A stretch of DNA of 64,000 nucleotides from DASQPA01 sp963757335 (lineage in GTDB: Bacteria; Acidobacteriota; Thermoanaerobaculia; Multivoradales; UBA5704), in NCBI GenBank assembly GCA_963757335.1, contig CAVWRJ010000008.1, positions 1,054,001 through 1,118,000 on the forward strand. Reading direction: 5' to 3'. Positions 9,401-17,806 of the stretch are shown here, piece by piece. The position numbers and the translations under genes were made by a program. Below the pieces are notes generated by a model, which saw only the letters and a program-made list of their open reading frames with translations, was not told the DNA's origin and searched no databases. Numbering within the stretch: position 1 is the stretch's first letter; the number at the start of each line of letters is the position of its first letter.

Positions 9401-12400
9401 CACTGGAGCGACTCGTTCAACAGGGTCGACGTGCCGCTGCACTCCGCCAGGTCATAGCCGAAGGTGTCGATGATGTGGGCCGTGTCGAGATAGCTCGCCG
9501 TCAGGCCGTCGATCGAGAGGGTTACCTTGGGGATCCGCCGGTCGCTCGGCGGCACGGTCTCGAAGCAGCCGACGATGGGGAAGTCGCTGGTGTCGAGGTC
9601 GAACGAGGAGAGCTGGGTCACCACCGCCGAGCTGTGGGGCGGGATGGTGAAGTCCCGCCAGTCCTCGAAGTCGAAGACCGGCCCCGGCCGCTGGAGGTCG
9701 AGGACGACGCTGTCGACGTGGCGCGGCCGGTCGGTCTCGTTGTCGATCCGGATCGCCCCGGCGTCGAAGATGTAGCCGTTGCCGACGAAGACGAGGTTCG
9801 GCCCCGGGTCCCAGGGGTTGGGGAAGGAGGCGTTGGGCCGCAGGCTGTCGGCGTAGCCCACCGAGACCGCGATCCCGGCGAGGGCGGGCCAGACGACGAC
9901 CGCCGGGTTCGAGACCGCGGCGCCGCCCGAGGGGTTGGGGATCTTCGCCAGCCAGAGGTCGGTGCCGGCCAGGGTCCCGGTGTAGGTGAAGCGGGCGAGC
10001 CCCGCCGCGTCGGTCACCGCCTGGCCGGTCGTCCCGAGATTCGGGCCGCTCACCAGGGAGAAGAGGACGGTCACCCCCGGCACCGGGCGCTGGTCGGCCC
10101 CGGTCACCGTCGCGGTGAGCGTGAACGGGGTGCCGAGCGGCGGGGTCGCCATCCCGGGCGAGAGCGCGAAGTCGCCGCCGGAGACGACCCCGGTCTGGCC
10201 GATCGGACGCCAGCCGAGCGATTCGTTCGGCGAGCCCGGGCAGAGCGCGACGTCGACCCCGCCGGTGTCGAGGACGTGGGCGGTGTCGAAATAGGTCGTC
10301 GCCACCCCGCCGATCGTCACTGTCACTTGGGGCACCCGCGGATCGCCGGGGGTGAGGCTCTCCCCGCAGTGGAGGATCGGCGAGTCGCTGGTGTCGAAGT
10401 TGTAGGCCGCAGTCTGGGTGAGGACCGCCGTGCCGTGGGCCGGGATGGTGAAGCTCCCCCAGAGGCTGAAGATCGGCCCCGGGCGGCCGAGGTCGACCGA
10501 GACCGAGTCGACGTCGATCGCCTCGCCGGTGCCGTTGTCGAAGCGCAGCGCCCCGGCGTCGAAGGTCGGGCCGTTGCCGGTGAAGACGACGTTGGGCGAG
10601 CCCTGCCAGGGGAGCGGGAAGACCGCGGTCGGCCGCAGGCTGTCGGCGTAGCCGACGTAGACGGCGAGGGCCGCGGTCGAGAGCCGGAGGGTGCCGGCGT
10701 TCAAGGTCCCTCCCGGCGGCACGACGAGCGGGCCGGTGGTGAGAGAGACGAGGCCGGGGTCTGAGACGGTGAGCGTCACGGTGCCCGCCGCCTGGGTGAG
10801 CGAGAAGCTGCCGTCGGGACCGGTCGTCGCCACGTTGAGAGTCCCGGAGACCGCGACGGAGGCGCCCGCGATCGGCGTGCCGTCCGCCGCTCGCACGACG
10901 GTGCCGGCGATCGTCCCCAGGGGATCGAGGGCGAGAGCGCCGAGGGCGAAGCTGGCGCCTGGGCCGACCGCGACCGCGGCGGTCGTCCGGCTGCCGAAGC
11001 CCGGCCGGCTGGCGGTGACGACGTAGGTCCCGGCCGAGACGTTGAGGCGGAAGACGCCCGTGGCGTCGGTCGTCGTAGAAAGCGCATCCCGCGCCGTGAT
11101 GCGAGTCGCGGAGAAGCCGCTTGTTCCGGCCGGCACGGCGGTCACCGTGGCCCCGGACAAGGGGGCGCCGGTCGAGGAGAGGACGACCGTGCCGGTCAGG
11201 CTCGCCGGAGCGGCGAGGAGCGTCACCGTCCCCACCCGATGGACGGCCCCTGCCGCCAGGGTGAAGGCGGGGAGGGTCTGGCTCGCGTAGCCCGGCCGGG
11301 TGACGGTCAGGGTGTAGGTGCCGGCGGGCTCGGGGAGAGTGAAGGTGCCGTCCGTGCCGGCGACCGTCAAGTCGCCGGATTCCATCGCGGTCACCACCGC
11401 CCCGGCGAGCGCCTGGCCGTCGAGCGAGCCGAGGACAGTCCCGGTGATCTTCCCCGGCGCCTTCTGGAGCCGGAAGGTGCCGAGCGCGACGTCCCCTCCC
11501 GAAGGGATGGTGAAGGGCAGGCTCGTCGCCGGCTGATCGCCGCTCGCCTGGATCGTCAGGGTGTAGGTGCCGGCCGCCCGGGTGAGGGTGAAGGCGCCCG
11601 CGGCGTCGGTCGAGGTGGCGTCCGCGGTGGCGGTCAGGCGCACCGTGGCCCCTGCTACGGGAAGGCCGGTCGCATCGTCGACCACGGTGCCCGAGGCGGT
11701 CCCCAGGGCGGCGGTGACGGCGAGCGCCGCGCGGACGCCCCGGCCGTCGTAGGTGTAGGTCAGGCCGTCCGCCGCGGCGAGGAGGTCGCGGGACGAGTAG
11801 GCGTAGGGCGCGCCGCCCACGGTCGCCTCGTTGCCCGCCGCGTCGTAGGTCACCGCTCTTCCGCTGCCGGGCGGAGTGCCCGACGGGGTCACCGCCGAGA
11901 GCTTGGGGAGGCTCCCCTGGTAGGTGAAGTCGAGCGCCCGGGCCGTCCCCAGCCCCAGGGAGGTCATGTTCCCCATCGGGTCGTAGCGATAGCTGCCGCT
12001 CCCCCAGAGCGCGCCGCCGGTCGTCGCGCCGGTCAGCCGGAAGAGGTCGTCGTAGGCGAAATCGCGGTTGAAGCCCGGATCGAGCGCGTCGTGAAGGGCC
12101 GTGATGTTGCCGACCGGGTCCTCCGAGTAGAGATAGTCGGCGAGCGGGCCGGCGCTGCCGTCGAGCCGGTTCTCGACCGGCCGGTAGCGCTGGTCGTAGG
12201 TGGCGGTCCGCACCGTGCCGTTGCCGAAGGCGGTCCGGGTCTCGGGGCCGAAGGGGAGGTAGGAGGTCGAAGCGACATAAGCGGTCGATCCAGAAACCGA
12301 CGAGAAGGGCCGGTCGGCGAAGTCGAAGGTCTGGGTCACCTGCCGGCCGGAGGGATAGGTCATCCCCACGCGGTTGCCGTTCGGGTCGTACTGAAAGCCC

Positions 12401-15400
12401 GTCGTGTAGGCGGTGCCGAGGATCGTCTGCACCGCGCTCTTGAGCAGGCCGCGCCGCTCGTAGGTGGAGACGGTCGAGCCTGAGGGATCGGTCATCTGGG
12501 CGAGCCGGCCGCGGCCATAGTTGCCGGGAGTGCTGGCGCTGCCGGCGGTAAAGCCGTCGTAGCTGTAGGTCACCGTCTCGGTCGCGGTTCCTGCGAGCTG
12601 CGAGGTGGTCGAGAGCATGCGGTTCGACGGATCGTAGGTCCGGGTCGTCCCGGCGCCCCGCGCGTCGGTCGTCGCGGTGAGGTTGCCGGCCGGGTCGTAG
12701 CGGTAGGTCGTCGTGCCGGTGACCGGCGAGTCCTGCCGGGCGAGCCGGCGGAAGTCGTCATATTGGTAGCGGGTGGTGTTGCCGTTGGGGTCGGTCACCG
12801 CGGAGACGTTGTCCATCACGTCGTAGCCGTAGGCAGTCGTGGCGACTCCTCCCGGGGCGGTCGCGAGGGTCTGGGTGACCCGGGTCAGGCGGTGGAGGGC
12901 GTCGTAGGTGTAGCCCGTGTTGGGGCTCGGGTGGTCCTCGTCCTCAATCGTCGAGAGGAGACCATCCGGATCATAGGTATAGAAGATGCCCGCTCCCGCC
13001 GGCACCGGATGGAGGGTCGCCGCGAGCCGGTTGTGGCGGTCGTAGGTGTAGCTCTCGCTCCGCGCCGTCGTCCAGGCGGCGCAGCTGGGCGCCGGCGCGG
13101 TGCAGAGCTGGTCCTCCTCTTTCGCCTTGCCGCCGATCGCGTTGAGCGTCAGGTGCCGGCGCTCGATGGCGTTCCCGTTTGCGTCGAGCCGCAGGGTGTC
13201 AAGAAGCCGGTCGGTGCCGTCCTCGTAGCCGTAGGCGCTGGCGTTGCCGCGCGGGAGAGTCGCCCGCACCAGCCGGTCGCGGCCGTCATAGGTGAAGGTC
13301 GAAACGTAGTCTGCTGCCTCCACTGGATCGGGGGCCACCGCCTTCGAGGTCGAGGAAACCGTCCGCCCGCGGCCGTCGGTCTCCCGGCGCATCCCCACCC
13401 CGTTGGGATCGGTCGCCGTGCGCGCCGTGCCGAAGACGTCATAGGAATCGAACGTCGTGACGAGGCCGGTGGCGTCGGTCGTCCGCGCCAGGCGCCCCCG
13501 GCGATCGAGGGTCGGATCGGTGTCGGCGTAGAAGGCCATCGTCACGATGTCGGCGACGTCGGTCCGCGGGCCGTCCTCGCCAGGTGCCGGTGGCGGGGGT
13601 CGAAGGTCGAGACGGTCGTGTAGGTCGTCGGCGCCGTATCGGCCGGCGTGAGGTACCCCGACTCGGCGGTCGTCAGCGTCGTCTCGGGCGTCCCGGTGCC
13701 GGCGGACGTATTCCAGCTGAGGGTCGTCACCTTGACCGCCCCGGGCTTGGCCGCCGAGGGCTCGTCGATCTCGGTCCGGAAGTTCGGCCAGGCCGGGTAA
13801 CCATAGGTATAGCTCGTCGTCCGCTCCGCCGCCGTCCCCACCGCCTCGCTCATCGAGGTGACGTTGCCGTCGGCGTTGTAGGCGTAGCGGGTGAGGTGCC
13901 CCAGGGCGTCTAAGCGGGTGAGCAGGTGGTTGTCCGGGGCGTAGGTGAAACTCTGGTCGTCCGAGGTCGCCCCGCCGCAGGTCGCGCAGTTGCCGAGGAT
14001 GTGCGTGGGGAGATACCTCCCCCGGTTGTAGGTCAAGGTGAACTGCGAGAGCTGGGAGGTGGTGCCGTCGATGACGTGGGTGACCGTCTGCTCCCCGGGG
14101 GCCGGAGTGTCGTAGTCGATCGTCACCCGGTCCCGGCCGCCGTCCGCGACGGAGGTGGTGCCACGGTCCTCCAGGTCGTAGGCGTGCCCCTCGAGGAGGA
14201 AGCCGGCCTCGTCCCGCATCTCGGTGAGGAGGCGGGAAACGCCCTGGGCGTCTGCGGCGTAGGCGAAGCTCCGCCAGGGGGTCGCCCCGGCGTGGAGGGG
14301 ATCGAAGATCGCCGCGAGCCGGGGGCCGTCGTAGGTCGAGGCGCCAGGTCTGGCCGTCCGGGAGGGTGATCTGGACGAGGGCGAAGCCGCTGTAGGTGAG
14401 GGCGATCTGCCGCCCCTCGCTGTCGGCGATCGTCGCCAGGTTGCCGTTGCCGTCGTAGCTGGCGGAGATCCGGTTGCCCCAGCGGTCGGCCGTCGAGAGC
14501 CAGAGCCCCGAGCCGGCGTCGAAGGCGGTCGCCGTGCCGTCCAGATCGGTAAGCACATAGCGGCCGCCGGCGAGGGTCACCTGGCCGCGCAGCTCGCCCG
14601 GGCTCGAGGCCTTCCAGGTCCCCGGGCCGCTCTGGGTGTAGGTCGACTCGAAGCCCGCCGCCGTCAGGTGGTAGAGGGTGGACCCGGAGAGGTCGGTCGG
14701 CCGCAGGGTCTGGGCGTAGGGGTGGGTCCAGCCGAGGCCCACGGGCGACGAGAGGAGCCCCGGATAGAGCGGCTGTCCGCTGTGGTAGTCGAGGCCGAAG
14801 GAGAGCGAGAGCGGTTCCTGGGCGAGGGTGAAGAGGGGGACCGAGAGCGACACGTCCCCCGAGCCGACGTTCACCGGCTTGCCCACCCCGGAGCTCGGGC
14901 AGGTCCGCCGGTCGGCGCAGCGGGTCTGGACCGTTTCGGTGTCCATGGCGCCGATCGGCTGAGCCGGCTGGGCCGTGTAGGCGATCTGGGCGGTCAGGGT
15001 GTCGCTGCCGCAGGGGAGGTCGACCCCGGTGTCCCAGGAGCCGTGCTCGTAGTAGATGAAGCCGCTCGCCAGGAGATCCGGGCCGCGGAAGAGAAGGAGG
15101 TGGTCCGAGGAGACGAGCGGATCGTTGGTACAGGTATAGCCGGGCGGCCAGTCGCCTGTGTTCTGGCAGTAGTAGTTGGGGGCGTCGTAGTCGACCCAGA
15201 CCCGCTGGCCCTCCATGCGGAGCTGGACCGCGGGGCCCGGGTTCGCCGGGGGGTGAAACGGGCTGCAGCAGACGGGCGGCGCGCCGATCCCCACCGGCGG
15301 GTGGCAGGTCGAGCCCGGGCTGTTGGCGAGGGTGCGGACCTGCCGGGTGCGAAAGCCCGCGAGGTCCTGCCAGGAGACCGGCCCTAGGGCGTCGGGGAAG

Positions 15401-15540
15401 CACTGGCTCGGATGGGCGCCGGCGGAACAGCCCCCGGTGAGCTGGACGCAGCTCCCCTGCCCCAGAGCGGCACCGGGACCGGCGAGGAACGCCAGAAGAA
15501 CGAAGACACCTGTCCACCCAGGACTGCGGTTCAGTCGCAT
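6421..15540 (-). CDS. Giant secreted RHS/YD-repeat protein interrupted by Ig-like and carboxypeptidase-regulatory domains
   Basis: About 3,039 residues from ATG 15540-15538, supported by GGGGGGAGAG just upstream and a signal peptide (VFVLLAFLAGPGAALG). N-terminal cysteine-rich domain, then YD repeats (about nt 14900-11740). These stop after YTYDGRGVR and give way to four carboxypeptidase-regulatory-like units (about 11720-10700), two copies of a GYADSLRP-containing domain (about 10660-10170 and 9880-9380) separated by Big_1-like Ig domains, and further Ig-like units to about 7900. The RHS core resumes at HLLAETELS and ends with the DPLGL motif near 6860. The last 145 residues form a Gly/Cys-rich unique tail, as in polymorphic toxins, but no toxin family is recognised. 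A +1 shift near 14337 and a -1 shift near 13568 cancel, so about 255 residues between them are read in the wrong frame here. Confidence 0.85.
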   Translation of the reverse strand: MRLNRSPGWTGVFVLLAFLAGPGAALGQGSCVQLTGGCSAGAHPSQCFPDALGPVSWQDLAGFRTRQVRTLANSPGSTCHPPVGIGAPPVCCSPFHPPANPGPAVQLRMEGQRVWVDYDAPNYYCQNTGDWPPGYTCTNDPLVSSDHLLLFRGPDLLASGFIYYEHGSWDTGVDLPCGSDTLTAQIAYTAQPAQPIGAMDTETVQTRCADRRTCPSSGVGKPVNVGSGDVSLSVPLFTLAQEPLSLSFGLDYHSGQPLYPGLLSSPVGLGWTHPYAQTLRPTDLSGSTLYHLTAAGFESTYTQSGPGTWKASSPGELRGQVTLAGGRYVLTDLDGTATAFDAGSGLWLSTADRWGNRISASYDGNGNLATIADSEGRQIALTYSGFALVQITLPDGQTWRLDLRRPPARGDLRSPPRRGDPLAELRLRRRRPGRFPPPHRDAGRGRLPPRGARLRPGGPWHHLRRGRRPGPGDDRLRHSGPRGADGHPRHRRHHLPALAVHLDLQPGEVSPHAHPRQLRDLRRGDLGRPEFHLRPGQPPAHPLRRPGAPHPLRLQRRRQRHLDERGGGDGGGADDELYLWLPGLAELPDRDRRALGGQARGGQGDDPQLEYVRRHRDARDDADDRRVGVPHAGRYGADDLHDRLDLRPPPPAPGEDGPRTDVADIVTMAFYADTDPTLDRRGRLARTTDATGLVTTFDSYDVFGTARTATDPNGVGMRRETDGRGRTVSSTSKAVAPDPVEAADYVSTFTYDGRDRLVRATLPRGNASAYGYEDGTDRLLDTLRLDANGNAIERRHLTLNAIGGKAKEEDQLCTAPAPSCAAWTTARSESYTYDRHNRLAATLHPVPAGAGIFYTYDPDGLLSTIEDEDHPSPNTGYTYDALHRLTRVTQTLATAPGGVATTAYGYDVMDNVSAVTDPNGNTTRYQYDDFRRLARQDSPVTGTTTYRYDPAGNLTATTDARGAGTTRTYDPSNRMLSTTSQLAGTATETVTYSYDGFTAGSASTPGNYGRGRLAQMTDPSGSTVSTYERRGLLKSAVQTILGTAYTTGFQYDPNGNRVGMTYPSGRQVTQTFDFADRPFSSVSGSTAYVASTSYLPFGPETRTAFGNGTVRTATYDQRYRPVENRLDGSAGPLADYLYSEDPVGNITALHDALDPGFNRDFAYDDLFRLTGATTGGALWGSGSYRYDPMGNMTSLGLGTARALDFTYQGSLPKLSAVTPSGTPPGSGRAVTYDAAGNEATVGGAPYAYSSRDLLAAADGLTYTYDGRGVRAALAVTAALGTASGTVVDDATGLPVAGATVRLTATADATSTDAAGAFTLTRAAGTYTLTIQASGDQPATSLPFTIPSGGDVALGTFRLQKAPGKITGTVLGSLDGQALAGAVVTAMESGDLTVAGTDGTFTLPEPAGTYTLTVTRPGYASQTLPAFTLAAGAVHRVGTVTLLAAPASLTGTVVLSSTGAPLSGATVTAVPAGTSGFSATRITARDALSTTTDATGVFRLNVSAGTYVVTASRPGFGSRTTAAVAVGPGASFALGALALDPLGTIAGTVVRAADGTPIAGASVAVSGTLNVATTGPDGSFSLTQAAGTVTLTVSDPGLVSLTTGPLVVPPGGTLNAGTLRLSTAALAVYVGYADSLRPTAVFPLPWQGSPNVVFTGNGPTFDAGALRFDNGTGEAIDVDSVSVDLGRPGPIFSLWGSFTIPAHGTAVLTQTAAYNFDTSDSPILHCGESLTPGDPRVPQVTVTIGGVATTYFDTAHVLDTGGVDVALCPGSPNESLGWRPIGQTGVVSGGDFALSPGMATPPLGTPFTLTATVTGADQRPVPGVTVLFSLVSGPNLGTTGQAVTDAAGLARFTYTGTLAGTDLWLAKIPNPSGGAAVSNPAVVVWPALAGIAVSVGYADSLRPNASFPNPWDPGPNLVFVGNGYIFDAGAIRIDNETDRPRHVDSVVLDLQRPGPVFDFEDWRDFTIPPHSSAVVTQLSSFDLDTSDFPIVGCFETVPPSDRRIPKVTLSIDGLTASYLDTAHIIDTFGYDLAECSGTSTLLNESLQWRPIGGEATTSPGTVALRPLTSTFPVGGSATVEAIGMDAGGEPVPNALVRFTISAGPHAIQIVESHTDVTGTARFTYPGTQVGIDTIKATMFNTTFTGIDSNPVSVTWLPAVHLALSPASAAQAVGTAYNATLLATDDAGNAGNAGQPVPNLTVLFKVTSGPNAGKSGPGTTGPDGKAIFTFTSKLAGTDILEADLTLQGGATLASNPVTTTWGAPGSLTLSPLTASFPLGSRATVTALLANGAHQPVANAAVTFQVVNGPDAGKTGQAMTDATGHATFTLTGASQGADAIQATATGGPVSNLVTVTWTATATTLLYTGAAVGEYSDAMTLSARLTEAATGRPVAGQTITFSLGTQTVTALTGADGTATTTLTPTGAPGTPGAVALTMSFAGGGGFAGTSAALLLPLLPDETILTYTGKPALANGQTQAVTARLTDGDGTPLSGEPVTFTFGTVTATATTGADGTATATLNLAASPTTGPATVAIAFAGDTYRRPAHTSVPVLVYQSNAFVVWGGNTPGLAVGQRVSFWGSQWAQQVTGGDYAANPSFKGYVTPKTTPITLCEPTAHTTGTPLLDANCWTSKPGNSSPPATIGAYIGAIVSTSLAKSGSTIYGNIAATVVLQVDPSSPYGSDPGHPGYGTIVAVIEDGAGLFPKTARQPSALVAPPISKASTGHLQSTSLSAVAAGTREFFLYTPELHLLAETELSASAHPLISNEYLWWNGHPVAQVDATGVTSWTFTDHLGTPILQTSAQQGIVWRAEYEPFGEVYALRSYDRHQPLRLPGQEAEQLGLGENGVTDRSYNVHRWYRGEWGRYTQADPIFALLSSRPGKRDSIYGYAMDMPLVLSDPLGLCSCLDECPSGMWDYLGIQADAGFIGGLNIGFGRFKCRGRAVRVRVTFVCGMIGAFGGYGAGVDFSIPVISAPAACACNKRELGGLSDSWNLSIPALGLIGPAVSVGSCNNTSSPLTSTLNVSGSLGGGGYWQRCSYTLRGTY

Positions 15541-15910
15541 CTCTCCCCCCCAAGCGAAGCCCTGCCGCGAAGCCCGGGCGCGCTCAAGAAACCTGCATAG
15601 GATCGGAACTGGCTCCGAGTCTATGCTGGCGGGGGTGGCCTTGTCGTTACCAGGACTCGGAGATGGAAGTCTCCGAGAAGCATGTTTTTCCTCGCGACCG
15701 GGGCAGGGGAGAGAGAGTCGAGGGCGGGCTTCCACCCGCTCTTCTTGGGGGAGGGGGAGTTGGAGAAGGTCTCCGGAGTCTCCGGGAGGATCTGGAACCT
15801 CTCTGGGAGCTCCCCCTACCCCTGGAGATTGCTTGCGGACCTCTCCGGGCCCGGTCCGCACCCCTCCGGTCAGCGCCAAAACACCTCCGGGAGCTGCAAG
15901 GACCTCTCTG
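15541..15910. other. Upstream region of the RHS operon, no gene seen
   Basis: 370 nt without a convincing gene on either strand. The RHS ribosome-binding site occupies 15541-15549. Runs such as CTCCGGAGTCTCCGGG (about 15772-15787) are purine/pyrimidine rich and grade into the repeat array that starts near 15911. The RHS promoter must lie here, but I cannot place a convincing -35/-10 pair. Confidence 0.5.
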
Positions 15911-16208
15911 GGTTCCTTCCCAAGCCCATGAAGTTTCCGCCCAGGCCTCCCAAGTTTCTTCCCAAGGCGTGCGGATCGAATTCAAGACCGAATAAATTGA
16001 ATCCGAGACCCTTGAGACCTAGCTCGAGCCCTCGCGAGTCGAATCCGAGACTCTTGCGACCAAACTCGAAGCCTTGCGAGTCGAATCCGAGCCCCCTGAG
16101 ACCGAGCTCGAGGCCTTTCGAGCCGAATTCGAGGCCGCTGGAATGGAATCCGAGACCGCCGGGACGGAAGCGGAGAGATCCGAGGCTGAATTCGAGACCC
16201 TCGGGTGG
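15911..16208. repeat. Degenerate tandem repeat array, period 21 bp
   Basis: Units recur at exactly 21-bp steps: GAATYCGAGRCC-like starts fall at 15978, 15999, 16020, 16041, 16062, 16083, 16104, 16125, 16146, 16167 and 16188. Earlier units of the form GTTYCYKCCC sit near 15911, 15932 and 15953. About 12 bp of each unit is conserved and about 9 bp varies. Because 21 is a multiple of three, every frame reads as seven-residue repeats, so the long open frames here (for example GLEFGSK-type heptads on the minus strand) are probably by-products. A second array of different sequence but identical period lies at 43923-44287. Confidence 0.8.
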
Positions 16209-16381
16209 AAACGGAAGGAGTTTTCTACGCGATTCGACGGGGTTTGGCGATGCGCGGAGGGGTTCTCTCAGCGCCCGGTTGCGTGTCGTGGATCCGGGGC
16301 CGGTCGAGTCCCCCTTCTCTTTGAGCCGCGCGGGGGCCGCGACCCGGTGCCGTGGCCGGCCGCGAGCCTTTCGGCTCTCCG

Positions 16382-17734
16382 TTATCCCCTTAAGCGGGCC
16401 GCCGCGAGCTCGCGCTCGAGCTTGGGGACCGGAAGAGCCCGGCGGTCGAGCTTGCCGCTCGCGTTGCGCGGCAAGGCAGGAAGTCGGGCGAAGAGCGACG
16501 GCACCATCGGCTCGGGGAGGCACTCTTTCAAGAACCCGCGGAGCTCGGCCGCCGTGGCGCCCTCCCCCGGCCGCGCCGCCCACCAGGCGACCAGCGCGCG
16601 TAGGCCGGCGCGCCGCTCGTCGACCCCCACGGCCGCCTCGGCGACCGCCGGGTGCTGCGCGAGCGCCCCCTCGATCTCCGCCAGCTCGATGCGGAAGCCG
16701 CGCACCTTGACCTGGCGGTCGATGCGGCCGAGGTACTCGAGCGCGCCGTCCTCCCCTCCCTCCAGACGATGGCGCACCAGATCGCCGGTCGTGTACATCC
16801 GCGCGCCGGAGCGGCCCGCGAAGGGGTCGGGAAGGAAGGCACGGGCGGTCAGGTCCGGGCGCCCGAGGTAGCCGCGGGCGTGGCTTAGGCCGCCGATCGC
16901 GAGCTCGCCGGGGATCCCCGGCGGGTAGAGCTCGCGCGCGGCGTCCAGCACGTAGGCGCGGGCGCCCGGCAGCGGCCGGCCGATGGGGAGCTCGCGGAGC
17001 GGGCGCGGCGGGCCGTCCGGCTCGCCATGAAAGGCGTGCGAGGTGGCGACGACGGTGATTTCCGTCGGCCCGTAGGTGTTCATCACCCGCACTGCGGAGC
17101 CGAGCTGACGGCTAAGGCGCGCGACGCGTTCCGGGAGCGCCCGCTCGCCGCCGATGACGAGGAGGCGGAGGGAGGGCGGCCAGGCGGCCTCGCCGGCGTC
17201 GACCCGGTCGACCAGCTCTTGCCAGAAGGCGGTGGGCAGGTCGCAGACGGTCACCCCCCAGCTCGCGCAGGCGCCCAGGAAGGCCGGCGCTCCGGCGAGC
17301 ATCGCGTCGTTTCTGAGGAGGAGCGCCGCGCCGCTCGCCAGGCAGCAGAAGATCTCCTCGACGCTGGCGTCGAAGGAGAGGGAGGCGAACTGCAGCATGC
17401 GATCTAAGGGGGTGAGCGCGAAGTCCCGCCGCGCCGCGAGGACGTAGCTCGCGAGCCCGCCGTGGCGGATCATCACCCCCTTGGGCGCGCCGGTCGAGCC
17501 CGAGGTGTAGATGACGAGGCGAGGCCCTCGCGGCCGGCCCCGAGCGTCGGGTCGCTCGCCGGCTCGGTCTCGAGGGCCGGCCAGATCTCGTCGAGATCGA
17601 CGATGGACAGGCCGGCGAGCTTGGCCGCCTCGCGCGCCGCCGCGCGCCCGCCGCCCCCGCCGCCAGTCAGGAGCGCCGCAGCGACGGCGCCGCGCCCGAC
17701 GTCCCTGAGGATGACGGCCAAGCGCTCGACCGGG
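16382..17734 (-). pseudogene. NRPS fragment, copy 1: adenylation domain with T domain deleted
   Basis: The sequence is nearly identical to the A domain at 35087-38439 but is damaged in three ways. Homology begins abruptly near 17734, inside the A domain (VERLAVILRD), where it joins the leader of the PP2C gene. A single missing base near 17516, inside the YTSGSTG core, breaks the frame; the other copies have GACGTAGG where this one has GACGAGG. At the 3' end the sequence jumps from PVPKLE to RELAAAR, an in-frame loss of 267 bp relative to copy 2 that removes the whole carrier domain between two CTCGAG repeats. Recognisable A-domain motifs remain: NTYGPTEITVVATS, GELAIGGL, YTTGDLVRH, GRIDRQVKVRGFRIE and NASGKLDRR. 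Cannot form a working module. Confidence 0.9.
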
Positions 17735-17806
17735 ACCGTTTCTTGGGCCCGTGATATCTTGTTGACCCTCCCGCGCTGCCTTGGCGGCGCGGGGCCGGAG
17801 TAAACC

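Noticed and set aside
15541..15879. N-terminal extension of the RHS protein from an upstream start at 15879
   Set aside because: The ATG at 15540 has a strong ribosome-binding site and opens a clear signal peptide; the extension is low complexity and would bury the signal sequence.
15870..16583. Minus-strand gene encoding a heptad-repeat protein (GLEFGSK-type units)
   Set aside because: The 21-bp DNA period produces seven-residue repeats in every frame of both strands; the frame also runs into NRPS copy 1 antiframe, and no ribosome-binding site or domain supports it.
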